Source: Pelagophyceae sp. CCMP2097 | Lineage: Eukaryota > Sar > Pelagophyceae | NCBI GenBank assembly: GCA_026770575.1 | Contig: MU657164.1 | Location: forward strand, 927,018-940,734 | Length of the DNA: 13,717 bases | Reading direction: 5' to 3' | Shown here: positions 1 through 8,150 of the stretch, piece by piece | Layout: every line of letters begins with the position of its first letter | How positions within the stretch are numbered: the first letter of the stretch is position 1 | Position numbers and translations under genes: made by a program | The notes under the pieces: model-generated | Seen by the model: only the letters and a program-made list of their open reading frames with translations | What the model was told of the DNA's origin: nothing | The model's database searches: none

Positions 1-560
1 TGCCGGCGCAGCCGCCGCATGAGGCGCAGCTGCTTTATGGTTCCGACGCAGGCGGCGCAGCCGCCTCACGCATCCACCGTTTTCTGTTTCAATTGGTTTT
101 AAAACAGCTACTCTTCTTAGGGCGCGCGCAGTTGTTCATTGGTCGTTATGGACAATCGCTGGAGCCTGTCTATAGGGTCAAAAACGAGTTATATACCCTT
201 TTTCATTTTTGGTGTTCTATTGTACTGCTATGCGCCGCAAGCTTATAGTTTTCGGCGTTTTCCGAAGAGAAGTCTACACTCACTCAATACCTCTTGCCCC
301 GACATACACGCACAAACGCACGAGAGGGTTCGTAGGGTAGAAAACCCCATCGATCTACAGCCTCGCGTCAATGTAAAACTATCGCTGAAAAAAAAAATCG
401 GCGAAAAATAAAAAAAGAAACTTGGAATCTGTACACGCGACATACGCAGCGGCGCGAACGAGCCGGTAAGTTCAATCATGGCAACCAACGAACAAAAATA
501 TACCAGTCTGAAAAGTTCTTTTGACAGTTACGGACCAAAAAATCATTAAATATTAATAGC
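1..560. other. Unassigned left-edge region
   Basis: No gene is recognised here. The first 100 bases hold GC-rich direct and inverted copies of a GGCGGCGCAGCCGCC-like motif. Bases 130-560 are clearly AT-richer than the rest of the window, with an A-run and an AATAAA-like sequence near 405, which would suit a 3' UTR or intergenic spacer. A frame open from base 3 to a TAG at 246-248 has no ATG and could be the tail of a gene entering from the left, but I recognise no domain. An ATG at 148 opens an 87-codon frame with one hydrophobic stretch (YIPFFIFGVLLYCY); nothing else supports it as a gene. Confidence 0.3.
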
Positions 561-660
561 AGCCGGCCCCTAGGAATTCCTATGGGGCCCTGAACAAACA
601 AACGTTCTCTCAAGTTGAAAAATCCTTAGATAGTAATAGGTGCCGGCCCCTGCGGGGCCC
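551..660. repeat. Pair of similar GC-rich hairpins, about 80 bp apart
   Basis: Two copies of a short block (AT-rich lead, then GCCGGCCCC) begin at 551 and 631. Each is followed by an inverted GGGGCC, giving stem-loops at 565-589 (the interior TAGGAATTCCTA is itself a perfect palindrome) and 645-659 (GGCCCC-TGC-GGGGCC). The two blocks match in lead, stem and spacing, so they look like a local duplication. The role is unknown. They lie about 530 bp upstream of the channel start codon, so a regulatory role is possible but not shown. Confidence 0.45.
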
Positions 661-1191
661 TTTCGACGAGGCGCAGGAGGCCCGGAGAAAGAGGCATGGC
701 GTCTTCTCAAGTGGCGGCTGCGAGGCCGGTGCTGCCGGGATTCGAAATGCGTGTTTCGGCGGAGGCGAGGCGCGTGGGCCAACCGCCGTCTAGTGAGCGA
801 ACCTCTAACCGCCCTTTGGACCCCCTTGGACCACGCTGCGGAGAGTGGAACCGCGCCGGTCCGACCTTAAAGACCGGCCCGCGCCGCCGCGTACGTCCCG
901 GCAACGGAATCCGACCTCGCACTTTACGCCACCTCGCACTCGAGACACGAAGTGGCGTGGCCCGCGACTGGCTGCTCGGGTCTCCACGAACGCGCCTCGC
1001 GAACAGCTTCGAAACAGCGCGCGCAAAGCACCGTCCGCCCGGAGAATTGTGCAGCTTCGATAAGGTGGATTTGCAGGGGTCCACTGGTGTCTCAAACTGA
1101 AGTCGCACCGAAAAGTTTGTCGAGAACTTGTGCCAGTTTGTGGCGCCGCCGACGGCGCGCCCCGCCTCCGACGCTTCCCCGCCTCCCGCCC
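661..1191. other. Unassigned GC-rich region upstream of the channel gene
   Basis: Several long overlapping open frames exist on both strands, including one with ATG at 696 running 134 codons, but GC-rich DNA produces such frames by chance. None shows a recognisable domain and none continues into the channel frame. It probably holds the 5' UTR or promoter of the downstream gene. I see no TATA box, repeat array or RNA gene. Confidence 0.3.
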
Positions 1192-4100
1192 ATGATGGGG
1201 TCCGACCCGGCCGTCGAGCTCGTGAACGTTGACTCAGGACTTTTCTCAGAGCCGGCCGCCGAGCCGCGCCCGCCCCGTCGCAGCGGAGTCCAGGCGCCCT
1301 GTGCGCTCCAGAAACTCGAGGCGCGCGCGGCGGGGCGGCGGACGGTTGGGTCGCTGTTCTTTTATGCGGTGCGCGTCGAGTGGTGCGTCCATTGGTGTGT
1401 GTGTCCATTGGTGTGTGTGTCCATTGGTGCGAGTCGAGTGGTCCGTCTGCCTCCGCGGCGACGCTCGTACGCCCACTCTCGCCGAGGAGCATGTCCCGGG
1501 CGGCAGTCGCTCGCGCGTGGCGCTTCCGAAGGCGTGGACCCGAGGCGCGGGGTTTCGGCTCGTGGAGCGTTCGGACTCAGCTCGTATGATTTGGTTCTCG
1601 TGAATCTCGTCTAGGCTCTGGTTCTGGCTCGCGTACATCATCTCATTTCTCGCCGCAAACGTCTTTTTCGCTCTGCTTTATTTGTCATGCGGCGACCCTG
1701 CCCTGGACACTTTTGCATCGGGTTTCAACCTCTCCGTCCAGACTCTATCAACAGTCGGCTTCGGCCACCTCCGGCCCACGACCCACCTCACGCAGGCAGT
1801 ATTCGTGCTTTTCAGCGCCGGAGATACATCGATTGGAGAAAGTGCACCCTTTGGCCGCCAAAAAGTGGGAATTTGTTACTCTCCCCCACGGGCATCCCGT
1901 TGTCGGATGCCATGTGGGCCCGTGGGTGCGCATCCTTCCCCGGGCCCTTGAACCGCCAAACAGACGGGCCCCTGCAAGGCCACTTGCAAGGCACGGTCGC
2001 TTGCGAGGCCCCTTTGAAGGGCCCTATCAAGCTGCCACGCACGGGTCCTTGCGAGCGTTGGGGCCCTTGCAGGCCCCCCCTCGCACTTGACAAGTTCCTC
2101 GCACGGGCCCTCGGTACGGGACGGGCACTCTGTGACGCCCCCTCGTGCGGTCGGGAGGCGGGCCTCGCACGATGCGCTCTCCTCGGGCCCTTGCCTCGGA
2201 ATGCCCTGCAAGGCCCTCGGGCCCTCGCACGGGGCCTCTTGCAAGATCCTTTGGGCGGTCCGTCCCAAGACGCCTTCTGGACGGCCCCTCGCAAGGCTGC
2301 GGGCCCTGACGTGCCCCCTCGCACGGGCCGTGGGAAGCTCCTCGTGTACGATCCCCTACGTTATTATTTTCCTGGAAATGGCGTTTCCCCGTCGTGGTCT
2401 TTGCCGGAGGTCCGAAAGAGGCGTTTCGGGCAGCGAGGGGCCCGGAGGTGGGACACAATTCCCGCGCGAGGAAAATGGCACGACGCAGGCAAGACACTTC
2501 GCACCTCGCCAGGACCCCGAGGAGGCCACAAGCCCTTAAAAGACGCCTCGCACAGTCCCTCGCACGGTCTTTGCAAGGCCCCTCGAAAAGAAACCTGCTG
2601 TGGCACCTTCAACGGCTCCTCGAGCGGTTCGAGGGCGAGCCTTTAAGCAGGGCCCCTTCTTCGAACAGTCCCCTGCAAGGCCCTCCGCACCTTGCAAGCC
2701 CCCCCGGAAAGTTTCCGAAGACGGGAAGAGGCCTCTGGGCGGTCCGTTCCCCTTGTGCACATTCCTCGAAGAGGGCACTTGCAAGGCTCCTCTTCCGGGC
2801 CCGTGCACGTCTGGGTCCCATACAACCGTATGGGATTCAACCTTATGGGCTCATGGGATCCCATATGGTCGTCGAGGTCCGGGTCGGAGAACCAGGAAGC
2901 GTCGTCGTCGGGCGTCCGGGTCGACGATACGGGGTGTACATGGCCTCCAGGCCCGTCGACGGACCGTCTCCAGGCCCGCTTCCGGGACCGGGAGACGGAC
3001 CGTCTCCGGACCGCAGAGGGACCGTCCGTCTCTGGGGCCGTCTCCGGACCGACGAGACTGTCTCTGAGACTGTCTCCGGGACCGTCGACAGACCGTCTTT
3101 GGACCATCTCCGGACCGCAGAGGGACCGTCCCCGAAACCGTCTCTGGGACCGTCTCCGGGACCGCCTCCGGGCCCGCAGAGGGACCGTCTCCGGACCCGC
3201 AGAGGGACCGTCTCCGGGACCGCCTCCAGACTGTCGATGGGCCCGTCTCTGGGCCCGTCTCTGGGACCGTCTCTGGGGCCGTCTCTAGGACCGTCGACGG
3301 ACCGTCTTCGGGGCTGTCTTCAGGGCCGTCTTCGGGGCCGTCTCCGGGACCGCCCGGGGCCGTCTCCGGGCTCGTAGAGGGACCATCTCGAGGTCCGCTT
3401 CCGTCTTTGGGACTTTCGACGGCTCCTCTCCAGACAGAGCAACCGTCTCTGAAACCGTCGAAAGGGGCCGTCTCCAAAGGGGCCCTTGCACGGGCGCCTC
3501 TGGACGGCCCGTCCCAAGACCCCATCGAGACATCCCTCGCTCCGGCTCCAAAGTACGGGATGGGTCCTGTACAGCCGATGGTCGCAAGCAAGGCACGCAA
3601 ATAGGTGTTAGAGACTGCGGCGGGTCTGGCGTATGTGGCGTCGGTGACTGGCCTTGTTTTCGCGAGAGTCTCAAAACCGAGCCAAAACCTCGCCTTTTCA
3701 AGCATCGTCGCCGTCGCCGCAAACGACAGAGGTGCGAAAAGCCGCGGAAGTCCGCCGCTGAAAAGGCCTTTTGCCAGGCGACCGCGTGCTGGCGCTGCGC
3801 GTCGCTTCGAGACAACCTGAGTCCATGCTCCTCAACGTCGTAAGTTTGCTGTCTGAGGCCCTCAAAGCCACGAGACGCGCCCTCGCCGCCCGGGCGCCGT
3901 CTCGGCGAGAGGCCCGTATCGCCCAAATAGGAGGCGTCGTTGACGTGCACGGGCGCCGCCGCGGGCGTGAGTGCAAGCCCTCTTGTCGGAGATGGCGCGT
4001 GTTGGCCACTGAGCGTCTAGGCCGCGGTGGTGCCGCTCGTGCTCGACGCGTCGCGGGTCGCGGTCTTTCCTGGACACTGCGTCTTCAACCACACGATCGA

Positions 4101-4556
4101 CACCGACTCGCCTCTCCAAGGCCTCGACGAAGACAACGTGCGGTCCGCAAAATTGCCATCGCGAGTGCTGACGACGTTTTCGCAAGAACCGCGCATCTTT
4201 CGAGGGATTTCATTAGGTCCTTTCAAAAATCGCCTTCCTGGAGCTCTCTCTCCTCGCCACCGACGCCACGTACATGCAGACCGCCAACACCCGCGCCGGA
4301 CGCATGGAGGACGCGGGTTTTCGAGCGCGGGACTTTCCCCGGGAGCTTTCGAGGAGAGCCCGCCTCCGATCGTCACTCAACGTCTCCGGTAGGAACCCGT
4401 CTCCGCTAGGTTTTCGCAAACTGCGTCTATTCGGCGAGTGACCTGCGCTTCGACCGCCACTTTTCTGCCATGGCTATTTCAGAGCGCGGCCGCACGGTGC
4501 TGGACCACGATAAGATCGACGACATAAGGCCCGTACAACGCAGCGACGTCGTCTAA
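1192..4556 (+). CDS. Inward-rectifier K+ channel (Kir/KirBac-like), eight exons
   Basis: Predicted exons: 1192-1382, 1615-1804, 3605-3731, 3778-3839, 3931-3966, 4021-4137, 4217-4282, 4410-4556. They total 936 nt, 311 residues plus TAA, close to bacterial Kir channels and shorter than animal ones. Residue landmarks: slide-helix-like segment 52-64 (VGSLFFYAVRVEW); TM1 about 65-88; pore helix and selectivity filter TVGFG at 110-114; TM2 about 121-148 ending TGLVFARVSKP, the Kir hinge glycine (G143) and basic lipid-facing end; then the cytoplasmic beta domain with VEA (190-192), HTIDTDSPLQGL (226-237), LATDATYMQT and GRTVLDHDK. Expected role: K+-selective conduction across a membrane as a tetramer. 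All junction phases agree. The start is the first of two adjacent ATGs; the second (1195) is equally possible. The weakest junction is exon 7 to 8, where the best in-frame donor is GC, not GT. Exon 2 could instead end at 1798 (GTATTC donor), but 1804 keeps the family's TM2 length. The family call is firm from the filter, TM2 and C-terminal motifs; expression is unknown. Confidence 0.85.
1383..1614 (+). other. Intron 1 of the Kir gene, with a 16-bp tandem repeat
   Basis: Donor GTGCGT follows the split Trp codon (TG|G); the acceptor is CGTCTAG|G after a pyrimidine-rich stretch. Bases 1387-1429 contain about 2.7 copies of GTCCATTGGTGTGTGT. The ten bases around the donor (GTCGAGTGGT, 1375-1384) recur at 1433-1442 just after the repeat, so a second donor-like site lies 58 bp downstream. 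Using it would shift the frame. Confidence 0.7.
1905..2810. repeat. Interspersed repeat zone built on CCTTGCAAGGC / CTCGCACGGGCCC
   Basis: Irregularly spaced copies of a motif close to GGGCCCTTGCAAGGCCCC and of CCCTCGCACGGGCC recur through this stretch, for example near 1970-2030, 2190-2250 and 2570-2700. CCTTGCAAGG is self-complementary, so many copies can form short hairpins. The array is degenerate with no single clean period. Repeat-poor islands sit inside it, for example about 2340-2530. The same CCTTGCAAG motif reappears at 5115-5350 and 6015-6085. Confidence 0.7.
2817..2864. repeat. Palindrome cluster between two repeat types
   Basis: CCCATAC at 2817-2823 pairs with GTATGGG at 2828-2834 around a 4-base loop, and ATGGGATCCCAT at 2853-2864 is a perfect 12-bp palindrome. 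The block is less GC-rich than its surroundings. It sits at the boundary between the CCTTGCAAGG-type zone and the 12-bp ACCGTCTC array. Confidence 0.6.
2935..3480. repeat. 12-bp minisatellite, consensus near GGGACCGTCTCT
   Basis: Tandem units of 12 bp are cleanest at 3239-3298, where five consecutive units (GGGCCCGTCTCT twice, then close variants) align exactly. The flanks are more degenerate and interrupted by CGCAGAG. Because 12 is a multiple of 3, the array stays open in several frames and gives spurious proteins of the repeating type GPSL. It lies wholly inside intron 2 of the channel gene. Confidence 0.85.
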
Positions 4557-4874
4557 CACCGCCGACGCGGGCGAGCGAGCAGCCCGCCTTTAAGTCTTTG
4601 CCACGTGCCGCCGCCGCAACGAGGCCGGGACCGTCGCGAGGGACTGGGAAATCAGTTTATGTATCTTACAAAGGAGCAGGGGTGGTGTATTCGGGTCGGG
4701 TTGCTCAATCTGTGCCGCATCCAAAGGATCGCGGGTTTTTCGAGCGACCAAACCCGTCTTCGAAGGGTCGGGTTCGGGCTACGGCCAAACCCGCTCAAAG
4801 ACAGGGAAGGCCAAAACACCCGGCGATCCCGACTTTTCGGGTTGAAGGGCAAACTCGAAGTCGTCCCTGCTTCC
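4557..4874. other. Channel 3' flank, no gene recognised
   Basis: Follows the channel stop codon directly. There is no AATAAA signal and no recognisable protein domain in any frame. An inverted pair CGGGTTT / AAACCCG around 4731-4754 could form a short hairpin, and CGGGT-type motifs recur. The 3' UTR presumably lies here. Repeats start at about 4875. Confidence 0.35.
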
Positions 4875-5110
4875 GCCTCGGACGGTCTCTCGGAAGGTCG
4901 CTTGGGTGGTCCCTTGGACGGTTCCTTTGGACAGTTCTTTGACGGTCCCTCGACGTGCCCTCTGTGACGGTCGATTTGACGGCGGTTTCTCGACGGTCCC
5001 TAGGACGGTCCTTTCGACAGTCTCTTCGAATGCGCTCCCTCTGCAATGTTCCCTGGATAGTCGCTCGGACAGTCGCTAGGACGGTCGCTCAGACGGTCGC
5101 TCGGGCGGGT
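4875..5110. repeat. 12-bp minisatellite, consensus near GGACGGTCGCTC
   Basis: Four consecutive 12-bp units align at 5055-5102 and looser copies run back to about 4875. The reverse complement (GAGCGACCGTCC) resembles the ACCGTCTC units of the channel intron and of the array at 6905-7800, so this array is the same family in opposite orientation. Confidence 0.75.
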
Positions 5111-5114
5111 CCTT

Positions 5115-5350
5115 TGAAAGAGGCCTTGCAAGCGACCGTGCAAATGCCTTGTAAGTGGCCGCAAAAGAGGCCTTAAATGGACCCGCCTGGAGCTTTTCAA
5201 AGGCTCTTGAAAGAGGCCTTGCAAGTGACCGCGCAGAGGCCTTGCAAGTGGCTACCAAAGAGACCTCTGCAGGAGTCCGTCCGGAGAGCTCCTTTGGCGG
5301 TCACTTGCCCGGCCTCAGCGTGGTCGCTTGCAAGGCCTCTTTCAAGGGTC
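5115..5350. repeat. CCTTGCAAG-type repeat block
   Basis: Copies of AAAGAGGCCTTGCAAGYGACC occur at about 20-30 bp spacing. The part at 5210-5273 has a diverged direct copy at 6021-6083, so related blocks stand on both sides of the 13-bp array. Confidence 0.7.
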
Positions 5351-5880
5351 CTTGAACATCCCTCGAGACGGCCCCTTGAGAAGGCCACTCGAGAGGGCCC
5401 CTCGAAATGGTCCCTTTATACGGTCCCTCGAGAAGGTGCCTCGAGAAGCCCCCTCTTGTTGGCCCCTCGAGACGATCCCTCGAAACGGCGCCTTTAGACG
5501 GTCCTTCGAGAGGGCCACTCGAGACGGCCCCTCGAGATGGCCCCTCTGTCAGACGGCCCTACGAGACAGCCCCTCGAGACGGCCCCTCTCGCTGGCCCTT
5601 CGAGAGGGCCCCTCGAAACGGCCCCTTAAGACGGTCCTTCGAGAGGGCCACTCGAGACAGCCCCTCGAAAAAGCCCCCCCGAAACGGCGCCTTTGGACGG
5701 CAGCTCGAGTCAGACTCTCAAGAAGGCCACTCTAGCCGGCTCCTCGAAACGGTCCCAAACGGCCCTTCGAGAAGACCACTCGAGACGGTCACTCGAGACT
5801 GCCCCCGAGAGGGCCCCTCAAATCTCTGTAAACGGCCCTTTGAGACGACCACTCGAGACGGCCCCTCGAAACGTCGCGTG
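5350..5880. repeat. 13-bp minisatellite, consensus near ACGGCCCCTCGAG
   Basis: Three consecutive 13-bp units align at 5498-5536, and the period is kept with small indels to about 5870. Nearly every unit carries CTCGAG, or CTCGAA/TTCGAG variants. The reverse complement (CTCGAGGGGCCGT) nearly equals the 13-bp unit of the oxygenase intron (CTCGAGGGCCCGT in the same rotation), so the two arrays are inverted copies of one family. Confidence 0.85.
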
Positions 5881-6004
5881 GACCGTGGCTCCCGAGGCCC
5901 GATCCGCAGGCGCCTTTCGGAGGACCCGATCCCGCCACTCGAAAGACGTGTGGTTCCGGAGCAGTGCGATCGAAGTGGCCTTGCTGGCCTCCGTCCGGAG
6001 GGCT

Positions 6005-6085
6005 ATTCAAGGGCATCTCAAAAGAGGCCTTGCAAGCGACCGCGCAGAGGCCGTGTAAATGGCCGCCAAAGAGGTCTTGCAGGGA
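6005..6085. repeat. Second CCTTGCAAG-type block
   Basis: Bases 6021-6083 are a diverged direct copy of 5210-5273: AAAGAGGCCTTGCAAG, then GACCGCGCAGAGGCC, then CCAAAGAGRYCT. This closes the left-hand repeat region before the non-repetitive island. Confidence 0.7.
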
Positions 6086-6610
6086 CTGTCAAACACCCGG
6101 TGGCGGCGCCGTAAAGGATTCTCAGATGCACTTCCGTCGGTCTCTTAGGCATCGCCGCGAGCCGGGACGGCGATGAGGCGCCACCGGCTGCCAGGAAAGC
6201 CGGTGCGGTACTGGCGCCGAGTGGCATATAGTCCGTGTGGCGAATCGAGTCCAGGACCCCCACTTCGTGGTACTCTCTTGAACAAGGGGTATCCCAGACC
6301 GGCTCGAGATGGAGGTTTGCGTTTGTAGACAATTCATACCCTGAGCTCCGGCGGTGCACGTTGGGTCGCACGTTGGGGCAAAGACGGGGTTTTCCATCGA
6401 GAAAGGGGGCAAGCCGTGGGCGCACTTTTGGCCTCTGAGACCAACAGGGCTGATACGCGCGCACGGGCGTGCATGGTTCAGTGGAAGAAGAGGTCGTTCC
6501 CTATGGGACCAGTGTCCTCTCCAAGGCGGCATGTTTCGGGTCGAGGGGCCTCCCTCGAGTGGGGAGAGCCGACTCGCCTTTCTTGAATTCAAATTTCGCC
6601 GGTCGACGAG
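6086..6610. other. Non-repetitive island, no gene recognised
   Basis: The minisatellite stops and ordinary mixed sequence begins. Open frames of about 150 codons on the minus strand (6018-6464 and 6122-6592) show no domain I can name. A stem-loop with a perfect 8-bp stem (CATCGCCG / CGGCGATG) lies at 6150-6175. If the WD40 exon just downstream belongs to a live gene, part of this may be intron, 5' UTR or further exons too diverged to recognise. Confidence 0.3.
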
Positions 6611-6712
6611 GAAAATCAGAATGTGGCCGCAGTTCGGAGATGTGATCTTCGGATGGCGCTGTACGTGACATCGAGCTGGGACAAGACGGCGCGGCTCTGG
6701 AACGCCGCGGCA
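6611..6712 (+). CDS. Isolated WD40-repeat exon
   Basis: The 34 codons include LYVTSSWDKTARLW, the D strand, tight turn and WD-type signature (here LW) of a WD40 blade, preceded by VAAVRRCDL as the A/B strand. The likely acceptor is GACGAG|G at 6610 and the likely donor GTGCGG at 6713, matching the splice signals used in both fully modelled genes. Both ends are codon-phase 0. WD40 propellers are protein-interaction scaffolds, normally seven or more blades, so one blade cannot be a complete gene. Either other exons are hidden beyond the flanking arrays or this is a relic. A frame open to 6913 continues past the donor, but that part (Ala/Arg-rich) shows no further WD40 features. Confidence 0.5.
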
Positions 6713-6904
6713 GTGCGGCGCCGGCCCGCGGGACCTCTGGAGGCAGCCGGCGCGGCAAGCGGCCTCGTCGCCGCTGCAGCCACAGGCCTAGACCCCAACC
6801 TAACTCTCGCGACTCTGGAGCTTCCTAATCGACGGCTTCGGGCCATCGAGCACGGGCGCGTTGCGACCTTAAGGGCGAGCCGATGTTTCCCGCAGAGGGA
6901 TCCT

Positions 6905-7800
6905 CCACAGTGACATTCGAAGCGTCTCCATCTCGAGGTCTTTTTGAGGCCGTCGAGAGGCGGCCGTCAAGAGACCATCTTCTTGGCAGCCTCTCGAAGA
7001 CCATCTAGAGGACCGTCTCGATGTCGTCAAGAGGCCGCCAAGAGGCCGTCAAGAGGCCGTCTAGAGACCGTCTAGAGGACCGTCTCAAAACCGTCTCGAA
7101 GCAGTCTCGAGGGCCGTCTTGAGGACCGTCTTGAAGGGCCGCACGAGGGCCGTCTTCAGGACTGTCTTCGGGACCGTCTCGATGCCGTCTCGATGCCGTC
7201 TCGAGGGCCGTCAGGAGGGCCATCAAGAAAACTGTCAAGAGAGCCGTCAAGAGACCGTCTAAAGGACCGTCTAAAGGACTGTCTCGAGGACCGTTTTGAG
7301 GACCGTCTAAAAAGCCGTCTGAAGAGCCGACTGAAAAGGCGTCGCGAGGACCGTCTAGAGGACCGTCTTCGGGACAGTCTCAAGGTCGTTTTGAGGCCCT
7401 CGAAAGGCCGTCAAGTGACTGTCTCGAAGACCGTCTTCGGGACCGTCGCGATGCCGTCAATAGTGCCGTAGAGAGAGACGTCAAGCGACCGTCTAGAAAC
7501 CCGTCTCGAGGGCCGTCTCGAAGGCCGTCTTAAAAGCCGTCTGAAGAGCCGCCTGAAGAGCCATCTGAACGACCGTTTCAAGGCCGTCTCGAGGTCGTCT
7601 CGAGGGCCACGTCGAGGACCGTCTTGAGACCGTCCCGAGACCGTCTCGAGGCTCTCTTGAGGATCGTATCGAGGCCCGTCTTAAAAGCCGTCTAAAGAGC
7701 CGTCTGAAGGGCCGTTTCGAGGACCGCCATCAAGACTGTCTCGAGGATCGTCTCGAGGGCCGTCTCGAGGCTGTCTCGACGACCGTTTCGACGTCCGTTC
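6905..7800. repeat. 11-12 bp minisatellite, consensus near GAGGCCGTCTC
   Basis: Consecutive 11-bp units (AAGAGGCCGTC and variants) align at 7029-7072, and 12-bp units of the form GAGGACCGTCTC are common. Copies run with indels from about 6930 to 7760. The orientation is the same as the channel-intron and oxygenase-intron arrays and opposite to 4875-5880. It follows the WD40 exon and could be its downstream intron. Confidence 0.85.
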
Positions 7801-8150
7801 AAAGGGACGCCCAGGGGCCGTCTCTTTGAATCGGCTTTGAGTCGGATAAATCGCGTGGGCAACGAGGGCGCTCTCTGCGTTCTTTGGATGCCGTTTGCGG
7901 CTGTGGCCGGGAATCTAGTGCGAGGTCTTTGACGTCCACGAATGCGAGCCCGACGCAGCCCTCCGAGCCACAAAGGCGTCTTGCTCCAAGCCACAAAGGT
8001 ATCCTCGTCCGGCAAGGGGGGTTTCGCCGGAGAAGCGTTGTATAGAAACCCGCGAGGTGCGCCCCTCTCCGCGCCTCGCCTCTGCGAGCGCCCAGCCTCG
8101 GAGCAATGCACGTCCCGGGCCGTTGGTTCGATGTGGCCTCTGTTAGAAAA
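7801..8150. other. Convergent gap before the oxygenase stop codon
   Basis: This stretch has no repeat array apart from a short duplication of AGCCACAAAGG (about 7967 and 7989). It lies between a plus-strand WD40 exon and the 3' end of a minus-strand gene, so 3' UTRs of convergent genes are expected. No complete gene is recognised. Minus-strand frames through it (for example 7692-8111) run into the repeat array and show no domain. Confidence 0.35.
7925..7998 (+). CDS. Possible second WD40 exon (tentative)
   Basis: Starting after CGAG|G at 7924, the frame reads VFDVHECEPDAAL, which resembles the inter-blade link of WD40 proteins (VF-x-GHE-x-x-V-x-AA). Phase 0 would join it to the WD40 exon ending at 6712, making 6713-7924 a third repeat-filled intron. 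A GTATCC donor-like site follows at 7999. The downstream sequence does not continue as a convincing blade and the diagnostic GH is VH here, so this is a suggestion only. Confidence 0.22.

Larger units (their letters stand above)
1805..3604 (+). other. Intron 2 of the Kir gene, 1.8 kb, minisatellite-filled
   Basis: This interval separates the pore exon (filter and start of TM2) from the exon encoding the rest of TM2. The donor is GTGCTT after TTC at 1802-1804; the acceptor is AAATAG before GTG at 3605. Both sides are phase 0, and joining them restores a TM2 of family length. The other Kir introns are 46 to 232 bp, so this one is inflated almost entirely by repeats (described separately). Long open frames inside it, such as those at 1687-2646 and 2394-3377, are repeat translations. 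Confidence 0.75.

Noticed and set aside
707..1492. 261-codon minus-strand frame
   Set aside because: No recognisable domain; it overlaps the channel first exon antisense and its THTPMDTHTNG-like part is the 16-bp repeat.
1687..3377. Long plus-strand open frames (1687-2646 and 2394-3377) that look like Pro/Gly/Ser-rich proteins
   Set aside because: They are translations of the minisatellite in channel intron 2. The 12-bp unit is a multiple of three and poor in stops, and frames stay open on both strands at once.
2851..3705. 284-codon minus-strand frame rich in DGPE repeats
   Set aside because: It is the antisense reading of the same 12-bp array and ends over a real plus-strand channel exon (3605-3731).
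4283..4441. Treating the direct continuation NTRAGRMEDAGF as the channel C-terminus
   Set aside because: It faintly resembles the family, but the frame starting at 4410 (VYSASDLRF, GRTVLDHDK) matches much better and ends at a proper position.
5407..6114. 235-codon plus-strand frame with SRRPLETAPRDGPS-like repeats
   Set aside because: A repeat translation of the 13-bp array; no domain, and the array is equally open in other frames.
6018..6592. Minus-strand frames of about 150 codons in the island
   Set aside because: No domain recognised and no splice-supported extension; kept only as a note on the island.
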